Below are positions 17,696 through 26,166 of a stretch of DNA of 52,422 nt, piece after piece. The position numbers were made by a program, and so were the translations under genes. The stretch's first letter is position 1, and each line of letters opens with the position of its first letter. The notes beneath the pieces are model-generated. The model ran no database searches. It was given only the letters and a program-made list of their open reading frames with translations, and was not told the origin of the DNA. Source of the stretch: an uncultured Bacteroidales bacterium (lineage in GTDB: Bacteria; Bacteroidota; Bacteroidia; Bacteroidales; UBA932); the NCBI GenBank assembly GCA_947303465.1, contig CAMYYI010000013.1:1-52422 (forward strand). Direction: 5' to 3'.

Positions 17696-17714
17696 GCTAA
17701 TCTGCGTATCTTGC
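17683..17714 (+). promoter_or_regulatory. Promoter of the hypB operon
   Basis: TTTG at 17683-17686, a 20-base spacer, then TATCTTGC at 17707-17714; the hypB ATG is at 17735. The -33 element lies inside the end of the nucleoside hydrolase gene. Confidence 0.5.
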
Positions 17715-17734
17715 AGGGATTAATAACACTAAAT

Positions 17735-18409
17735 ATGAGCGAAGTACGCGTAATCGAGATCAAGAAGAGCGTTTTTGCCGACAACAACGAGGATGCAGCG
17801 CGCCTGCGTAGCGAGCTGAAGGCCAGGGGTACTTACCTCCTGAACCTTATGTCATCGCCCGGCAGCGGCAAGACTACTACCCTCATACGCCTGATCAACC
17901 TCATCAAGGACAAGCTGAAAGTGGCCGTCATGGAGGCCGATATAGACAGCGACGTGGATGCCATAAAGATAAAGGAAGCCACGGGGATTCAGTCTATACA
18001 GCTCCACACCGGCGGCATGTGCCATCTGGATGCGGAGATGACCCGCCAGGGCCTGGACAACGTGGCGCTGGACGGTGTGGACCTGGTTATCCTGGAGAAC
18101 GTCGGCAACCTCGTCTGTCCTGCTGAATTCGATACTGGGGCCGTTCGCAACGCCATGATACTCAGCGTTCCCGAGGGGCACGACAAGCCCCTCAAGTACC
18201 CCCTCATGTTCTCTGTCTGCGACCTGGTAGTCATTAACAAGATTGACGTGATGCCGTACTTCGACTTTGATATGGACAAATGCCGCGAGTACGTTCACAT
18301 GCGCAACCCCAAAGCCACAATTATTCCCATTTGCGCCAAGACGGGAGAGGGCGTTGAGGCCCTTGCCGCCTGGCTCCTTAACGAAGTTAATAACTGGAAA
18401 AACCGATAG
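17735..18409 (+). CDS. hypB: HypB-type nickel-insertion GTPase
   Basis: SIMIBI-class GTPase that delivers nickel during [NiFe]-hydrogenase maturation. The 224-residue protein has P-loop SSPGSGKTT (residues 40-48), the metal-site pair Cys96-His97 in GGMCHLDAE, the third metal ligand Cys128 in ENVGNLVCPAEFD and the guanine motif NKID. It lacks both the N-terminal CxxCGC nickel motif and a His-rich stretch, so it is the minimal form. ATG 17735 is preferred; an in-frame ATG at 17711 falls between the promoter and this start. The next gene begins 4 bp downstream. No hydrogenase subunit, HypC, D, E or F is in the window. Confidence 0.9.
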   Translation: MSEVRVIEIKKSVFADNNEDAARLRSELKARGTYLLNLMSSPGSGKTTTLIRLINLIKDKLKVAVMEADIDSDVDAIKIKEATGIQSIQLHTGGMCHLDAEMTRQGLDNVALDGVDLVILENVGNLVCPAEFDTGAVRNAMILSVPEGHDKPLKYPLMFSVCDLVVINKIDVMPYFDFDMDKCREYVHMRNPKATIIPICAKTGEGVEALAAWLLNEVNNWKNR

Positions 18410-18413
18410 CCAT

Positions 18414-21239
18414 ATGCCTGAGATGTCAACCAAGTATGTCCCCAAGCACAAGGGTGACAAGAATCCCAATCCCAAGCTCCTGAAGTTCGTCCGCCACGTC
18501 ACGGACCGCGTGCCCGGCAAGATAAAGATGGACTCCGACGCCCCAGAGTACTGGGGCCTTGCCTGCATCTTCGAGGACGAGATGGATGCAGTTACCCGCG
18601 AAGCGGCGCTCGACCTTCTGCTGGACATGCTCCCGAAGAACTTTTTCAAGGTTCGCAAGCATCATTCCTATTCGGAACTTCACGGGATGAACGACCTGAA
18701 GCACTACACTCCGGATGACAAGAGTCTGGACGAGCTGCTCGACAAACTGGCGTACTTCGGTATGCTTGAGTATGACTACGGCGACAAATACACGGACGAC
18801 GGCCCTGTTCCCGGCACCACTTACACCAGGGTGGACAGGGTTTACTGGGTGCCCATGTTCGTTCCGGGCAGCGCCGAATACACCAACATGAACACCGATC
18901 TCATGGACAGGCATCCCGAGCTCGCCATGTTCTTCGAACGCATGACTTTCCTTCCTCTGGAGAAGATTACCCCCATGGTACCCATGGGCGGCTCCGGCAT
19001 AGGCATGCATGTGATTCCGGTAGAAAAGGCCATCAGCATGGAGAACCAGTCCGTCAGCATCGAGCACATATCATACTGGCTCAAGAAGTACGAGGGGCAT
19101 ATCGGTGTGGGCATCTGCTCCTGCCGCTACGGCCGCAAGAAACTGGACGAAGGATGTGCCGACGATTACCGGGACTGGTGCATAGGAGTGGGGGATATGG
19201 CCGACTATCTCCGGGAGACGGGACGCGGTCACGATATCACTTACGACGAGGCGATGGCCATACTCCGCAAGGCGGAGGACCACGGCTTCGTGCACCAGAT
19301 TACCAATATAGACGGGGAAGGCAAGATATTCGCCATCTGCAATTGCAACGTAAAGATATGCAATGCCTTGCGTACCTCGCAGCTGTTCAATACCCCCAAT
19401 CTGAGCCGTAGCGCATACGTGGCCAAGGTGGATCCGAAGAACTGCGTTGCCTGCGGCCGCTGCGTGGAATACTGCCCGGCCGGCGCCGTCAAGCTTGGCC
19501 AGAAACTATGCACCAAGAACGGTCCGCAGACCTATCCAAAGCAGGAGTTGCCGGATGCCGCCAAATGGGGCCCTCACAAGTGGAACGAGGACTACCGCGA
19601 CCGCAACCGAATAAACTGCTATCCTACAGGCACTTCGCCGTGCAAGACCGCATGCCCTGCGCACATTGCCGTTCAGGGCTATCTCAAGAAGGCTGCCGAA
19701 GGCAAGTACACCGAGGCGCTGGAGCTCATAAAGCGGGAGAATCCCTTCCCGGCAGTCTGCGGCCGTATATGCAACCGCCGCTGTGAAGCCGCCTGTACCC
19801 GCGGCACCATAGACCAGCCTGTTGCAATAGATGCGGTGAAGAAGTTCCTGGCCGAACGGGACCTTCATGCAGAAACCCGCTTTGTGCCGGAGGTGAACAT
19901 CTGCTCCAATGTGGAGGAGCGCTGGCCGCAGAAGATTGCCGTCATCGGCGGCGGCCCTGCCGGCATGAGCTGTGCCAACTATCTGGCTGTCATGGGATAC
20001 AAGCCTACGGTGTTCGAGAAGAATGAAGAACCGGGCGGCATGCTCCGCTACGGCATACCTTCTTATAAACTGGAAAAGGACGTCATAGCTGCCGAAATAG
20101 ACATAATGAAGGAGATAGGCGTGGAGGTGCGAACCGGCGTAGAAGTGGGCAAGGACGTCACCATCGCCCAGCTGCGCGAGCAGGGCTATCAGGCTTTCTA
20201 TGTAGCCATAGGCTGCCAGGGTGGACGTCTGCCCGGCATTCCCGGCGAAACTCTCCCCGGAACCACGACTGCCATCGATTTCCTGCACGACGCCAACTGC
20301 GGCAAGGTGAAGGTGAGCGGCAAGGTAGTGGTAGTGGGAGGCGGAAACGTGGCCATCGATGCGGCCCGCGTTGCCAAGCGCAGCGGCGCGTCTGAGGTTA
20401 CCATGCTCTCCCTGGAAACCGAGGATATTATGCCTGCATCTCTGGAAGAACGCGCCGAGGCCCGTGAAGACGGGGTGGTGCTGAATCCCGGATGGGGCCC
20501 CAAGGAGGTCCTGGGAGACGGCAAGGTGAGCGGAATAGTATTCAAGAAATGCACCTCCGTATTCAATGCCGAGCACAAGTTTGCGCCCGAGTACGACGAG
20601 AACGAACTCATCACCCTGGATGCAGACATGGTCATCTTCGCAATAGGCCAGACGGTGATACTCAAAGACTTGCTGAAGGACACCAGGGTGGAATTCTTCC
20701 GCGGAGTCTATCCTGTGGCCGACAAACTGACCTACCAGACGGCAGAGCCCGACATCTTTGTCGGAGGCGACTGCTTTACCGGCCCCAAGTTCGCTATTGA
20801 CGCCATCGCCGCCGGTAAGGAAGCAGCGGAGAGCCTGCACCGCTATGTGCAGCACGGCCACATGACCATTGGCCGCAACAGGCGGGATTTCATAGAGCTG
20901 GACAAGCAGGATATCATGGTGGAGAGCTACGACAACGGGTCCCGCCAGGATCCGGGTGTGGTGCCGAACAAGGACAACTTCCGCGAGTATCACGGAACGC
21001 TCACGGAGGAACAGGTGCGCAAGGAGACCGCCAGGTGCCTGAGCTGCGGCGCTTCCGTAGTGGATGAGAACCGCTGCATCGGCTGCGGCATCTGCACCAC
21101 CAAGTGCGGCTTCGACGCCATACACCTGTACCGCGAGCACCCGGAGGCCAGCCACCTGATTACCTCGGAGAACAAGTTCGACGGAATACTGCCGTACATG
21201 ATAAAGAGAACAGGGAAGATACTGTTGAAGAAGAAGTAG
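18414..21239 (+). CDS. Multi-cluster iron-sulfur flavoprotein oxidoreductase (GltD/NfnB-like core)
   Basis: A 941-residue soluble protein. Residues 1-330 are an unrecognised domain with seven cysteines in three groups (ICSCRYGRKKLDEGC at 234-248, DWC at 256, CNCNVKIC at 309-316). A ferredoxin site CVACGRCVEYCP follows at 344-355. Residues 400-860 are a GltD-like module: N-terminal cluster cysteines (CPAHIAVQGYLKK, VCGRICNRRCEAACTRG), FAD loop VIGGGPAGMS (510 onward), NAD(P) loop VVVGGGNVAIDA and GGDCFTGP. A second ferredoxin-like region closes the chain (CLSCG at 875, CIGCGICTTKC). Probably moves electrons between NAD(P)H and ferredoxin or an unknown partner. It sits between hypB and hypA. 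ATG 18423 is an alternative start. Confidence 0.85.
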   Translation: MPEMSTKYVPKHKGDKNPNPKLLKFVRHVTDRVPGKIKMDSDAPEYWGLACIFEDEMDAVTREAALDLLLDMLPKNFFKVRKHHSYSELHGMNDLKHYTPDDKSLDELLDKLAYFGMLEYDYGDKYTDDGPVPGTTYTRVDRVYWVPMFVPGSAEYTNMNTDLMDRHPELAMFFERMTFLPLEKITPMVPMGGSGIGMHVIPVEKAISMENQSVSIEHISYWLKKYEGHIGVGICSCRYGRKKLDEGCADDYRDWCIGVGDMADYLRETGRGHDITYDEAMAILRKAEDHGFVHQITNIDGEGKIFAICNCNVKICNALRTSQLFNTPNLSRSAYVAKVDPKNCVACGRCVEYCPAGAVKLGQKLCTKNGPQTYPKQELPDAAKWGPHKWNEDYRDRNRINCYPTGTSPCKTACPAHIAVQGYLKKAAEGKYTEALELIKRENPFPAVCGRICNRRCEAACTRGTIDQPVAIDAVKKFLAERDLHAETRFVPEVNICSNVEERWPQKIAVIGGGPAGMSCANYLAVMGYKPTVFEKNEEPGGMLRYGIPSYKLEKDVIAAEIDIMKEIGVEVRTGVEVGKDVTIAQLREQGYQAFYVAIGCQGGRLPGIPGETLPGTTTAIDFLHDANCGKVKVSGKVVVVGGGNVAIDAARVAKRSGASEVTMLSLETEDIMPASLEERAEAREDGVVLNPGWGPKEVLGDGKVSGIVFKKCTSVFNAEHKFAPEYDENELITLDADMVIFAIGQTVILKDLLKDTRVEFFRGVYPVADKLTYQTAEPDIFVGGDCFTGPKFAIDAIAAGKEAAESLHRYVQHGHMTIGRNRRDFIELDKQDIMVESYDNGSRQDPGVVPNKDNFREYHGTLTEEQVRKETARCLSCGASVVDENRCIGCGICTTKCGFDAIHLYREHPEASHLITSENKFDGILPYMIKRTGKILLKKK

Positions 21240-21243
21240 CAGG

Positions 21244-21585
21244 ATGCACGAACTTGGCATCGTATTCTACATCATCCGGGACGTCAAGCAGGCGGCCGAA
21301 GAGAACGGCGTGCAGCACGTAAACACCGTAGTGATGAACATAGGGGAGGTATCCACCATAGTGCCGGAATACCTCACCGACTGCTGGCGCTGGGCGGCCG
21401 ACAAGGAAGAGATGCTCAAGGGCTGCGAACTCCGGATAAACATCATTCCGGCAGTGACCGCCTGCGGCGACTGCGGTCGGGAATACGAGACCGTAAAATA
21501 TGGAAAAACCTGCCCGTACTGCCAGGGCGCCAATACCTGGCTGATACAGGGCAACGAAGTGGAAATCAAAGAAATAGAAGTTTAA
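21244..21585 (+). CDS. hypA: HypA-type nickel metallochaperone
   Basis: A 113-residue partner of HypB. The N-terminus MHELGI keeps the invariant Met-His-Glu nickel site, and the zinc loop is CGDC (74-77) and CPYC (90-93). Length and layout are standard for HypA. It lies 4 bp after the flavoprotein and 1 bp before the small membrane protein, so all four genes form one operon. With HypB but no other Hyp protein nearby, it may serve a nickel enzyme other than hydrogenase, or maturation genes elsewhere in the genome. Confidence 0.9.
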   Translation: MHELGIVFYIIRDVKQAAEENGVQHVNTVVMNIGEVSTIVPEYLTDCWRWAADKEEMLKGCELRINIIPAVTACGDCGREYETVKYGKTCPYCQGANTWLIQGNEVEIKEIEV

Positions 21586-21586
21586 T

Positions 21587-21916
21587 ATGTGTTGTTTTAT
21601 CGTACCAATGGCCGAGGCTGTTGCAGCCAGCATAATCCGTAAATCTGCAGGCGGAAAGGACAACTTCACCGGCCGTCACATCGCATCCCTGGAGAAAATG
21701 CTCTGGGGCGGCACCGTCATGCTTATCGTAGATCACGTCATCAACGGGGAACTCACATGGCGCTTCCCATTCTTTACGGCACTTGGCGAGGCAGGGGGGA
21801 CGGAAGTGTTCCTGCGGGAACTCCTCACAGTGGGCGTTCCCATGGCGGTAGTCCTTACCCTGGTCTGGGTGGTTTACGGCCTTCTTAAAGACTCAGCCGC
21901 ACGCAAGACGGCGTAG
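21587..21916 (+). CDS. Small membrane protein of the hypB-hypA operon, function unknown
   Basis: A 109-residue protein that I do not recognise. It has an N-terminal hydrophobic stretch (VPMAEAVAASIIRK), a middle segment (KMLWGGTVMLIVDHVINGEL) and a C-terminal helix (VPMAVVLTLVWVVYGLL), so probably two or three membrane spans. It begins 1 bp after hypA and ends the operon. Possible roles include nickel or cobalt entry or membrane anchoring of the flavoprotein, but nothing in the sequence proves either. Start ATG at 21587 is followed by MCCFIVPM; an internal ATG eight codons later is possible. Confidence 0.65.
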   Translation: MCCFIVPMAEAVAASIIRKSAGGKDNFTGRHIASLEKMLWGGTVMLIVDHVINGELTWRFPFFTALGEAGGTEVFLRELLTVGVPMAVVLTLVWVVYGLLKDSAARKTA

Positions 21917-21924
21917 CCGGTCAA

Positions 21925-22545
21925 CTACGAAATCTCTACCGAGAGACCCTTTGCGGCCTCCAGGAGCTTCGTGATTGCGCTCTCGTAGTTCTTCTGCCGT
22001 ATGTGTATGCTTATGCGGGCTACCGAGTCGGTAACGGAGAACGAGTGGATGTCCATTCCGTTTTGCTTCATGGATTCCATGAGGGTCAGGAGCTGCTCGG
22101 AAGTCACCGGGAAGACCTTTACGTCCAGCGATTTCTCCCCGTAGCGACGGGTTAAGAAGTGCATGGTCTCCAGGCAGATAAGCGCAAGCAACGTGGCCGC
22201 AACAGCTACCACGTACATCCCGGATCCGCATGCCAGACCTATTGCGGCGGCTACCCAGAGTCCGGCGGCAGTAGTGACTCCGCGAACGACATTACGCTGG
22301 AAGATGATGACGCCTGCGCCTATGAAACCGATGCCGGAAACCACCTGTGCGGCGACACGCGCCGCGTCGAAGCGGCCGGTGAAGGCATATTGGGAAATAA
22401 GCATGAAAAGGGCGCTGCCCAGGGCCACCAGGAAATGGGTGCGGAGACCGGCCTCTTTGGCCCTGTATTCACGCTCGAAGCCAATCAGGCCTCCGAGCAG
22501 TCCGGCGATAAGCAGTCGCAGGATAAAGTTCCATTCAATAGTCAT
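21925..22545 (-). CDS. MgtC/SapB family membrane protein
   Basis: A 206-residue inner-membrane protein. The N-terminal 130 residues match the MgtC/SapB domain: LLIAGLLGGLIGFEREYRAKEAGLRTH (split here by family convention into GFERE and AGLRTH motifs), VVSGIGFIGAGVI and VRGVTTAAGLWVAAAIGLA. The C-terminal 70 residues form an ACT-like regulatory tail. Family members are linked to magnesium homeostasis and growth under acid or low magnesium; the biochemical role is unsettled. It is convergent with the hyp operon and lies 6 bp downstream of the CYTH gene on the same strand, likely one transcript. Confidence 0.9.
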   Translation of the reverse strand: MTIEWNFILRLLIAGLLGGLIGFEREYRAKEAGLRTHFLVALGSALFMLISQYAFTGRFDAARVAAQVVSGIGFIGAGVIIFQRNVVRGVTTAAGLWVAAAIGLACGSGMYVVAVAATLLALICLETMHFLTRRYGEKSLDVKVFPVTSEQLLTLMESMKQNGMDIHSFSVTDSVARISIHIRQKNYESAITKLLEAAKGLSVEIS

Positions 22546-22551
22546 ATCGGA

Positions 22552-23028
22552 TTACTTCCAGTTCTTGTAAGGGTTCTTAAGCAGGGATGAGTTGAAGTAC
22601 TGGCGGCTCCCGGTAACCTCTTCGCCCAGCCATTCCGGCTTGTCGAAGGGCTCGTCTTCGGAAGAAAGCTCCACTTCGGCTACCGTGAGGCCGTCATTGT
22701 CGCCGTGAAACTCGTCAATCTCCCAGGTATGCACGCCATCGGTATTCTTTACCAGATGGCGCGTCTTGTCTATCATGCCGGGCTCGGCCAGCTCCAGGAG
22801 GCTGTTGAAGTCGTCCATGCTGATTTCCTTCTCCCACTCGAAACGGCTCATGCCGGTGGCGTTTACCCGGCCCTTTATGGTAAGGAAGGCCTTGTCGTCG
22901 GCCCTGCGGATGCGTAGCGTCCTGCCCGGGGCGGTGGCCAGATACGCCTGGGTGATGCGGACGGACTTGAAGACGTCCTTCCTGTAGTCGCCCTTTATCA
23001 GAAACTTCTTCTCTATTTCCTGTGCCAT
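22552..23028 (-). CDS. CYTH-domain phosphohydrolase (triphosphatase/adenylate-cyclase-like)
   Basis: A 158-residue protein of the CYTH superfamily, with the signature N-terminal EIEKKFLI, the basic strands TLRIRRADDKAFLTIKGR and RFEWEKEI, and the acidic metal-binding strands WEIDEFHGDNDGLTVAEVEL. Bacterial members of this size are mostly inorganic triphosphatases acting on tripolyphosphate; a few are class IV adenylate cyclases. Start is the ATG at 23028 (MAQEIEKKF); a TTG two codons upstream is less likely. Shares the strand with the MgtC-like gene; divergent from mscS. Confidence 0.88.
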   Translation of the reverse strand: MAQEIEKKFLIKGDYRKDVFKSVRITQAYLATAPGRTLRIRRADDKAFLTIKGRVNATGMSRFEWEKEISMDDFNSLLELAEPGMIDKTRHLVKNTDGVHTWEIDEFHGDNDGLTVAEVELSSEDEPFDKPEWLGEEVTGSRQYFNSSLLKNPYKNWK

Positions 23029-23062
23029 ATTCAATTGGTTAGCTAAAGGTAGCTATTTTTTG

Positions 23063-23070
23063 TATATTTG
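23063..23070 (+). promoter_or_regulatory. Candidate -7 box for the mscS gene
   Basis: TATATTTG followed by C, five bases before the ATG at 23076, so the leader would be extremely short. A TTG at 23035-23037 is a weak -33 candidate. Confidence 0.4.
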
Positions 23071-23075
23071 CAACC

Positions 23076-24002
23076 ATGATGATACTTCAGACCAACCCTT
23101 TCACTCCGGCATCGGACGATATTACCAGTAAAGTAGATTCCGCCCGCATAGCAGCAGGCGACTTGGCACAGGCTCTTGCCACAAATCCTTCTGAGGCTTT
23201 ACGCCAGCTTGGCGTCGAGGCTATACACTTCGGGCTCAAGGTGCTTCTTGCGATAGTCATTTATATTATAGGCGCATGGGTTATCAAGCTGGTCAAGAGG
23301 GCGCTTAAAAAGTATTTCACAGCCCGCAATACGGACCAGACCGTTGCGTCTTTCGTGACCAGTTTTACCGCTGCAGCTCTCACCGTGCTCCTTATCGTCC
23401 TGACTGTGAGCACTCTTGGAGTCAATACCACGTCTCTTGCGGCCCTGCTTGCAGGCGGCGGAGTCGCCATAGGCATGGCGCTCAGCGGCACTCTCCAGAA
23501 CTTCTCCGGCGGTCTGCTGATACTGGCATTCAAACCCTTCAAGGTAGGGGACTTCATCGAGGCCCAGGGCTATGCAGGCACTGTGGCGGAAATGTCCATA
23601 GTAAGCACCAGGATCAACCTGCCGGACAACCGCAGCGTAACCATCCCTCACGGAACCCTGGCAAACGGCAACATAAACAATTACACCAAGAATCCGGTAC
23701 GCCGTCTGGAGTGGACGGTTAACATGGAATACGGAGTGGATTCAGAGGCCTGTGAGGCAAAACTTCTGGAGATAGTGCGTGAAAATGCGCTGGTGCTGGA
23801 CGGAAGCACGCCCGGAGCTGCAGATCCGTTTGCGGCGATTTCCAACATGAGCGACAGCACCGTAACCTTCGTGGTCCGCGGCTGGGTAAGGAACGAGAAT
23901 TACTGGGATGTGTATTTCTCGGTGAATGACGCTATTTACAAGGAGATGCCGGAGGCGGGATTCAAGTTCCCGTTCCCTCAGCTGGACGTTCATATCCGCT
24001 AG
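23076..24002 (+). CDS. Small-conductance mechanosensitive channel (MscS family)
   Basis: Inner-membrane tension-gated channel for release of solutes on hypo-osmotic shock. The 308 residues include three predicted spans, the pore-lining helix with the Gly/Ala-rich pattern LAALLAGGGVAIGMALSGTLQNFSGG, the beta domain (KPFKVGDFIEAQGYAGTVAEM, the PNRSVTIPHG-like loop PDNRSVTIPHGTLANG) and the C-terminal domain ending FPFPQLDVHIR, a family hallmark. Length is close to the E. coli protein (286). It overlaps the convergent downstream gene by 4 bp. A second, larger MscS homologue lies at the right edge of the window. Confidence 0.95.
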   Translation: MMILQTNPFTPASDDITSKVDSARIAAGDLAQALATNPSEALRQLGVEAIHFGLKVLLAIVIYIIGAWVIKLVKRALKKYFTARNTDQTVASFVTSFTAAALTVLLIVLTVSTLGVNTTSLAALLAGGGVAIGMALSGTLQNFSGGLLILAFKPFKVGDFIEAQGYAGTVAEMSIVSTRINLPDNRSVTIPHGTLANGNINNYTKNPVRRLEWTVNMEYGVDSEACEAKLLEIVRENALVLDGSTPGAADPFAAISNMSDSTVTFVVRGWVRNENYWDVYFSVNDAIYKEMPEAGFKFPFPQLDVHIR

Positions 24003-25276
24003 GGCCTGACGTCGGCGTCGTAACCTATGACTTGCCCGGGAACCAGGCGGTCGCAGGCTATGCTCAGGGCAGGGGAGCCGGAAATCTTACGGTCCTCTAC
24101 GCTTACCCACACAGATTCACCCGGCATAAGCGAACGCAGGTTGTATTTGCTGCGTACGCCGTTCACGCACACGTAGGCATCGTGGTAAATAGGCGCAACG
24201 CCGCTGTTCTTGACGAGCACACCGGAGCCTACTCCTTCCTTCACCCTGAAGTCCAGGATTTCAAAGCGGTAACCCATTGAGCGTGAGGCCTCTTCTATGC
24301 GCTCCCAGCTTTGATATCTGGGCTGGTCGTTACCGATTATGAAGCTCATGTGGTAGCGTGCCACCTCGTCTTCGAAGCGGCGGCCGTGAATGCCTGCGGG
24401 GTCCAGGCAATGCTTCTGGTCGGAACTTTTATAATAACTGAATTCCCCTCCGAAAGGTGCCCTTTTATAGCGCTCGGTGCCAAAGAAACTCCAACTTTCC
24501 TCGTTATAGCCGTCATGATCCTTGCACATGAAGGAATCGTCAAAGTTTCCGAAGTTCCCGCCCAGCAATCTGGGGTACCGGCTGAAAGGGCCGTACTTGT
24601 CGTCGGCAGCATCTATGGAGATGAGCCAGGGGGTATGCACGAACCACTTTTCCATGCCCTCGAAGAACTCCTTCTGGAAGTTTTTGGACGGGAAAGTTTG
24701 GCCTTCTATAAATGGCCCGTCGTAGATGTGGTATTCGGCCCAGAGTCCGAACCCCGTCTCCAGATAGGCCAGGCGGGGGTCTTCGTCGTAGCGTTCGGCA
24801 AAGAGCCGGTGGAACTCCTTATGGAAGCGCTGGAGCTCGCCGCACCTCCAGTCCGGAAATTCGGTGCGCCTTCCCTCGCTCTTGCCGTTGGTGGCCTCGT
24901 AATCCGGCAGGGCCTTGATGTAATCCGGCACTGCGCAGCTGTAACCGGGGTAGGTGTAACGGAAACGCAGAACGGCCTGATGGCCACGGGACGCAATCTT
25001 GTCCAGCAGCTTATCCACAATTGACCAGTCGTAGCTGTCCTTTGCCTTGCAGACGTCGTTGTAGAGCATATAGGAGAACTCCAGCTGTATGCTCCCGGTC
25101 GACGCTTTTGAGTTGTCGGACCAGAGGACTATGCCTGTCATGGGCTGTACGCCCTCTGCACTGGAGGACAGTTCCACCCTGGTATAGTCTTGAAAATCGT
25201 CCTCGTCCGGCAACTGCGTTGCGCAGGCGGCAATGACGAGGACGAATATCGATGTAAATAGACGGCTCTTTTTCAG
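23999..25276 (-). CDS. DUF4832-like exported lipoprotein with a non-ATG start
   Basis: About 425 residues. The mature part resembles TIM-barrel DUF4832 proteins (LRFRYTYPGYSC, ETGFGLWAEYHIYDGP, GGNFGNFDDSF) with a C-terminal beta domain (RFEILDFRVKEGVGSGVLVKN). The first in-frame ATG lies far inside the protein, yet the open frame continues upstream into a perfect lipoprotein signal peptide: KKSRLFTSIFVLVIAAC. The only candidate starts before that are CTG at 25276 or ATT at 25279, just 13 and 10 bp after the EamA stop. I chose CTG because it gives a normal M-K-K start. A TTG at 25213 would lose the signal peptide. Function unknown; glycan binding or hydrolysis is likely by context. Last gene of operon A. 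Confidence 0.65.
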   Translation of the reverse strand: MKKSRLFTSIFVLVIAACATQLPDEDDFQDYTRVELSSSAEGVQPMTGIVLWSDNSKASTGSIQLEFSYMLYNDVCKAKDSYDWSIVDKLLDKIASRGHQAVLRFRYTYPGYSCAVPDYIKALPDYEATNGKSEGRRTEFPDWRCGELQRFHKEFHRLFAERYDEDPRLAYLETGFGLWAEYHIYDGPFIEGQTFPSKNFQKEFFEGMEKWFVHTPWLISIDAADDKYGPFSRYPRLLGGNFGNFDDSFMCKDHDGYNEESWSFFGTERYKRAPFGGEFSYYKSSDQKHCLDPAGIHGRRFEDEVARYHMSFIIGNDQPRYQSWERIEEASRSMGYRFEILDFRVKEGVGSGVLVKNSGVAPIYHDAYVCVNGVRSKYNLRSLMPGESVWVSVEDRKISGSPALSIACDRLVPGQVIGYDADVRP

Positions 25277-25289
25277 AATAGCTTGCTGT

Positions 25290-26156
25290 TTATTCCCGGC
25301 TTAGCAGCAGCACGCAACTTATGGCGGCCACAATGCCGATAATCTGGGGTATGGAAGGAATATGTGAGTAGAGTATGAGCGATATCACGCAACTTATCAC
25401 AGGCGCTCCGGCATCGCCCAGCGGAGCCACTATCATGGCCTTTCCGTAACGGTTTGCATACACCAGGGAGAAAGCACCGATTGCATTGAGTATCTGTATG
25501 CAGAAAGTCAGATAGGGGCCGTTGAAGCCGTGGTTGATGGGCTGGCTGAAGTCTGTCATGGCAAGTGCCACGGGAATCAGTACTATGCCGGAAATAGCCA
25601 TATACACAAAGACGCTCTCCGCATCGGGCGCGTAATTGTTGGCCAGCTTCATAACCAGGGCCTGGATGCCCCAGAATACAAAGACTATGGAAGCGAATAC
25701 TATCCAGAGCCAGCTGGTAACGGCCTCATCGCTCTTCCCGGAAAGCGAGAAGCAGATGAGGGCTACGAATGCCAGGGCTATGCCCAGGGCGCCCAATTTG
25801 CTAACCCTCTCTTTCAGGAAGATGGCGGACAGGATTACGGTGATGATGGGGGCCACGGCGATCATTGGAACCACCAGATAGCCGGGACCGTACTTGAGCG
25901 CCTGGAAGAGCGCAAGCTGGCCGCCTGCGCCCAGGAGACCTACTCCCATGCCGAGGAATATGCTCTTGGGGCGTACGTCCAGCTTGAAGTTGATGTTTGC
26001 CAGGGCAACCAGGGCGCACGGTATCATGCTTATCGCCCACACTACGTAGGTGAGGGTTGCCGGGTAGTCCGGCTGATCTGAGAAGGCTCCCCATATGCCC
26101 CAGGTCACCATGGAGATCAGGGCATACAGGAGCCAGTTATGTTTCTTCTGAGCCAT
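25290..26156 (-). CDS. EamA/DMT-family transporter
   Basis: A 288-residue, ten-helix inner-membrane carrier of the drug/metabolite transporter superfamily. It starts with ISMVTWGIWGAFSDQP and shows two EamA-like halves: AGGQLALFQALKYGPGYLVVPM with the ending LKERVSKLGALGIALA, and NAIGAFSLVYANRYGKAMIVAPL. Substrate is not evident. It is the only inner-membrane transporter in the nine-gene operon of exported lipoproteins, so it probably carries a product released by them, such as a sugar. It lies 10 bp after the fimbrillin-like gene. Confidence 0.85.
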   Translation of the reverse strand: MAQKKHNWLLYALISMVTWGIWGAFSDQPDYPATLTYVVWAISMIPCALVALANINFKLDVRPKSIFLGMGVGLLGAGGQLALFQALKYGPGYLVVPMIAVAPIITVILSAIFLKERVSKLGALGIALAFVALICFSLSGKSDEAVTSWLWIVFASIVFVFWGIQALVMKLANNYAPDAESVFVYMAISGIVLIPVALAMTDFSQPINHGFNGPYLTFCIQILNAIGAFSLVYANRYGKAMIVAPLGDAGAPVISCVISLILYSHIPSIPQIIGIVAAISCVLLLSRE

Positions 26157-26166
26157 TCAGCGGAAA

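Noticed and set aside
19506..21260. 584-codon open frame antisense to the iron-sulfur flavoprotein
   Set aside because: No recognisable domain; the plus strand has a clear multi-domain protein throughout.
22552..23034. TTG start two codons upstream for the CYTH protein
   Set aside because: The ATG at 23028 gives the family-typical start MAQEIEKKF; similar TTG extensions were rejected for the DeoR, nicotinamidase and second phosphatase genes.
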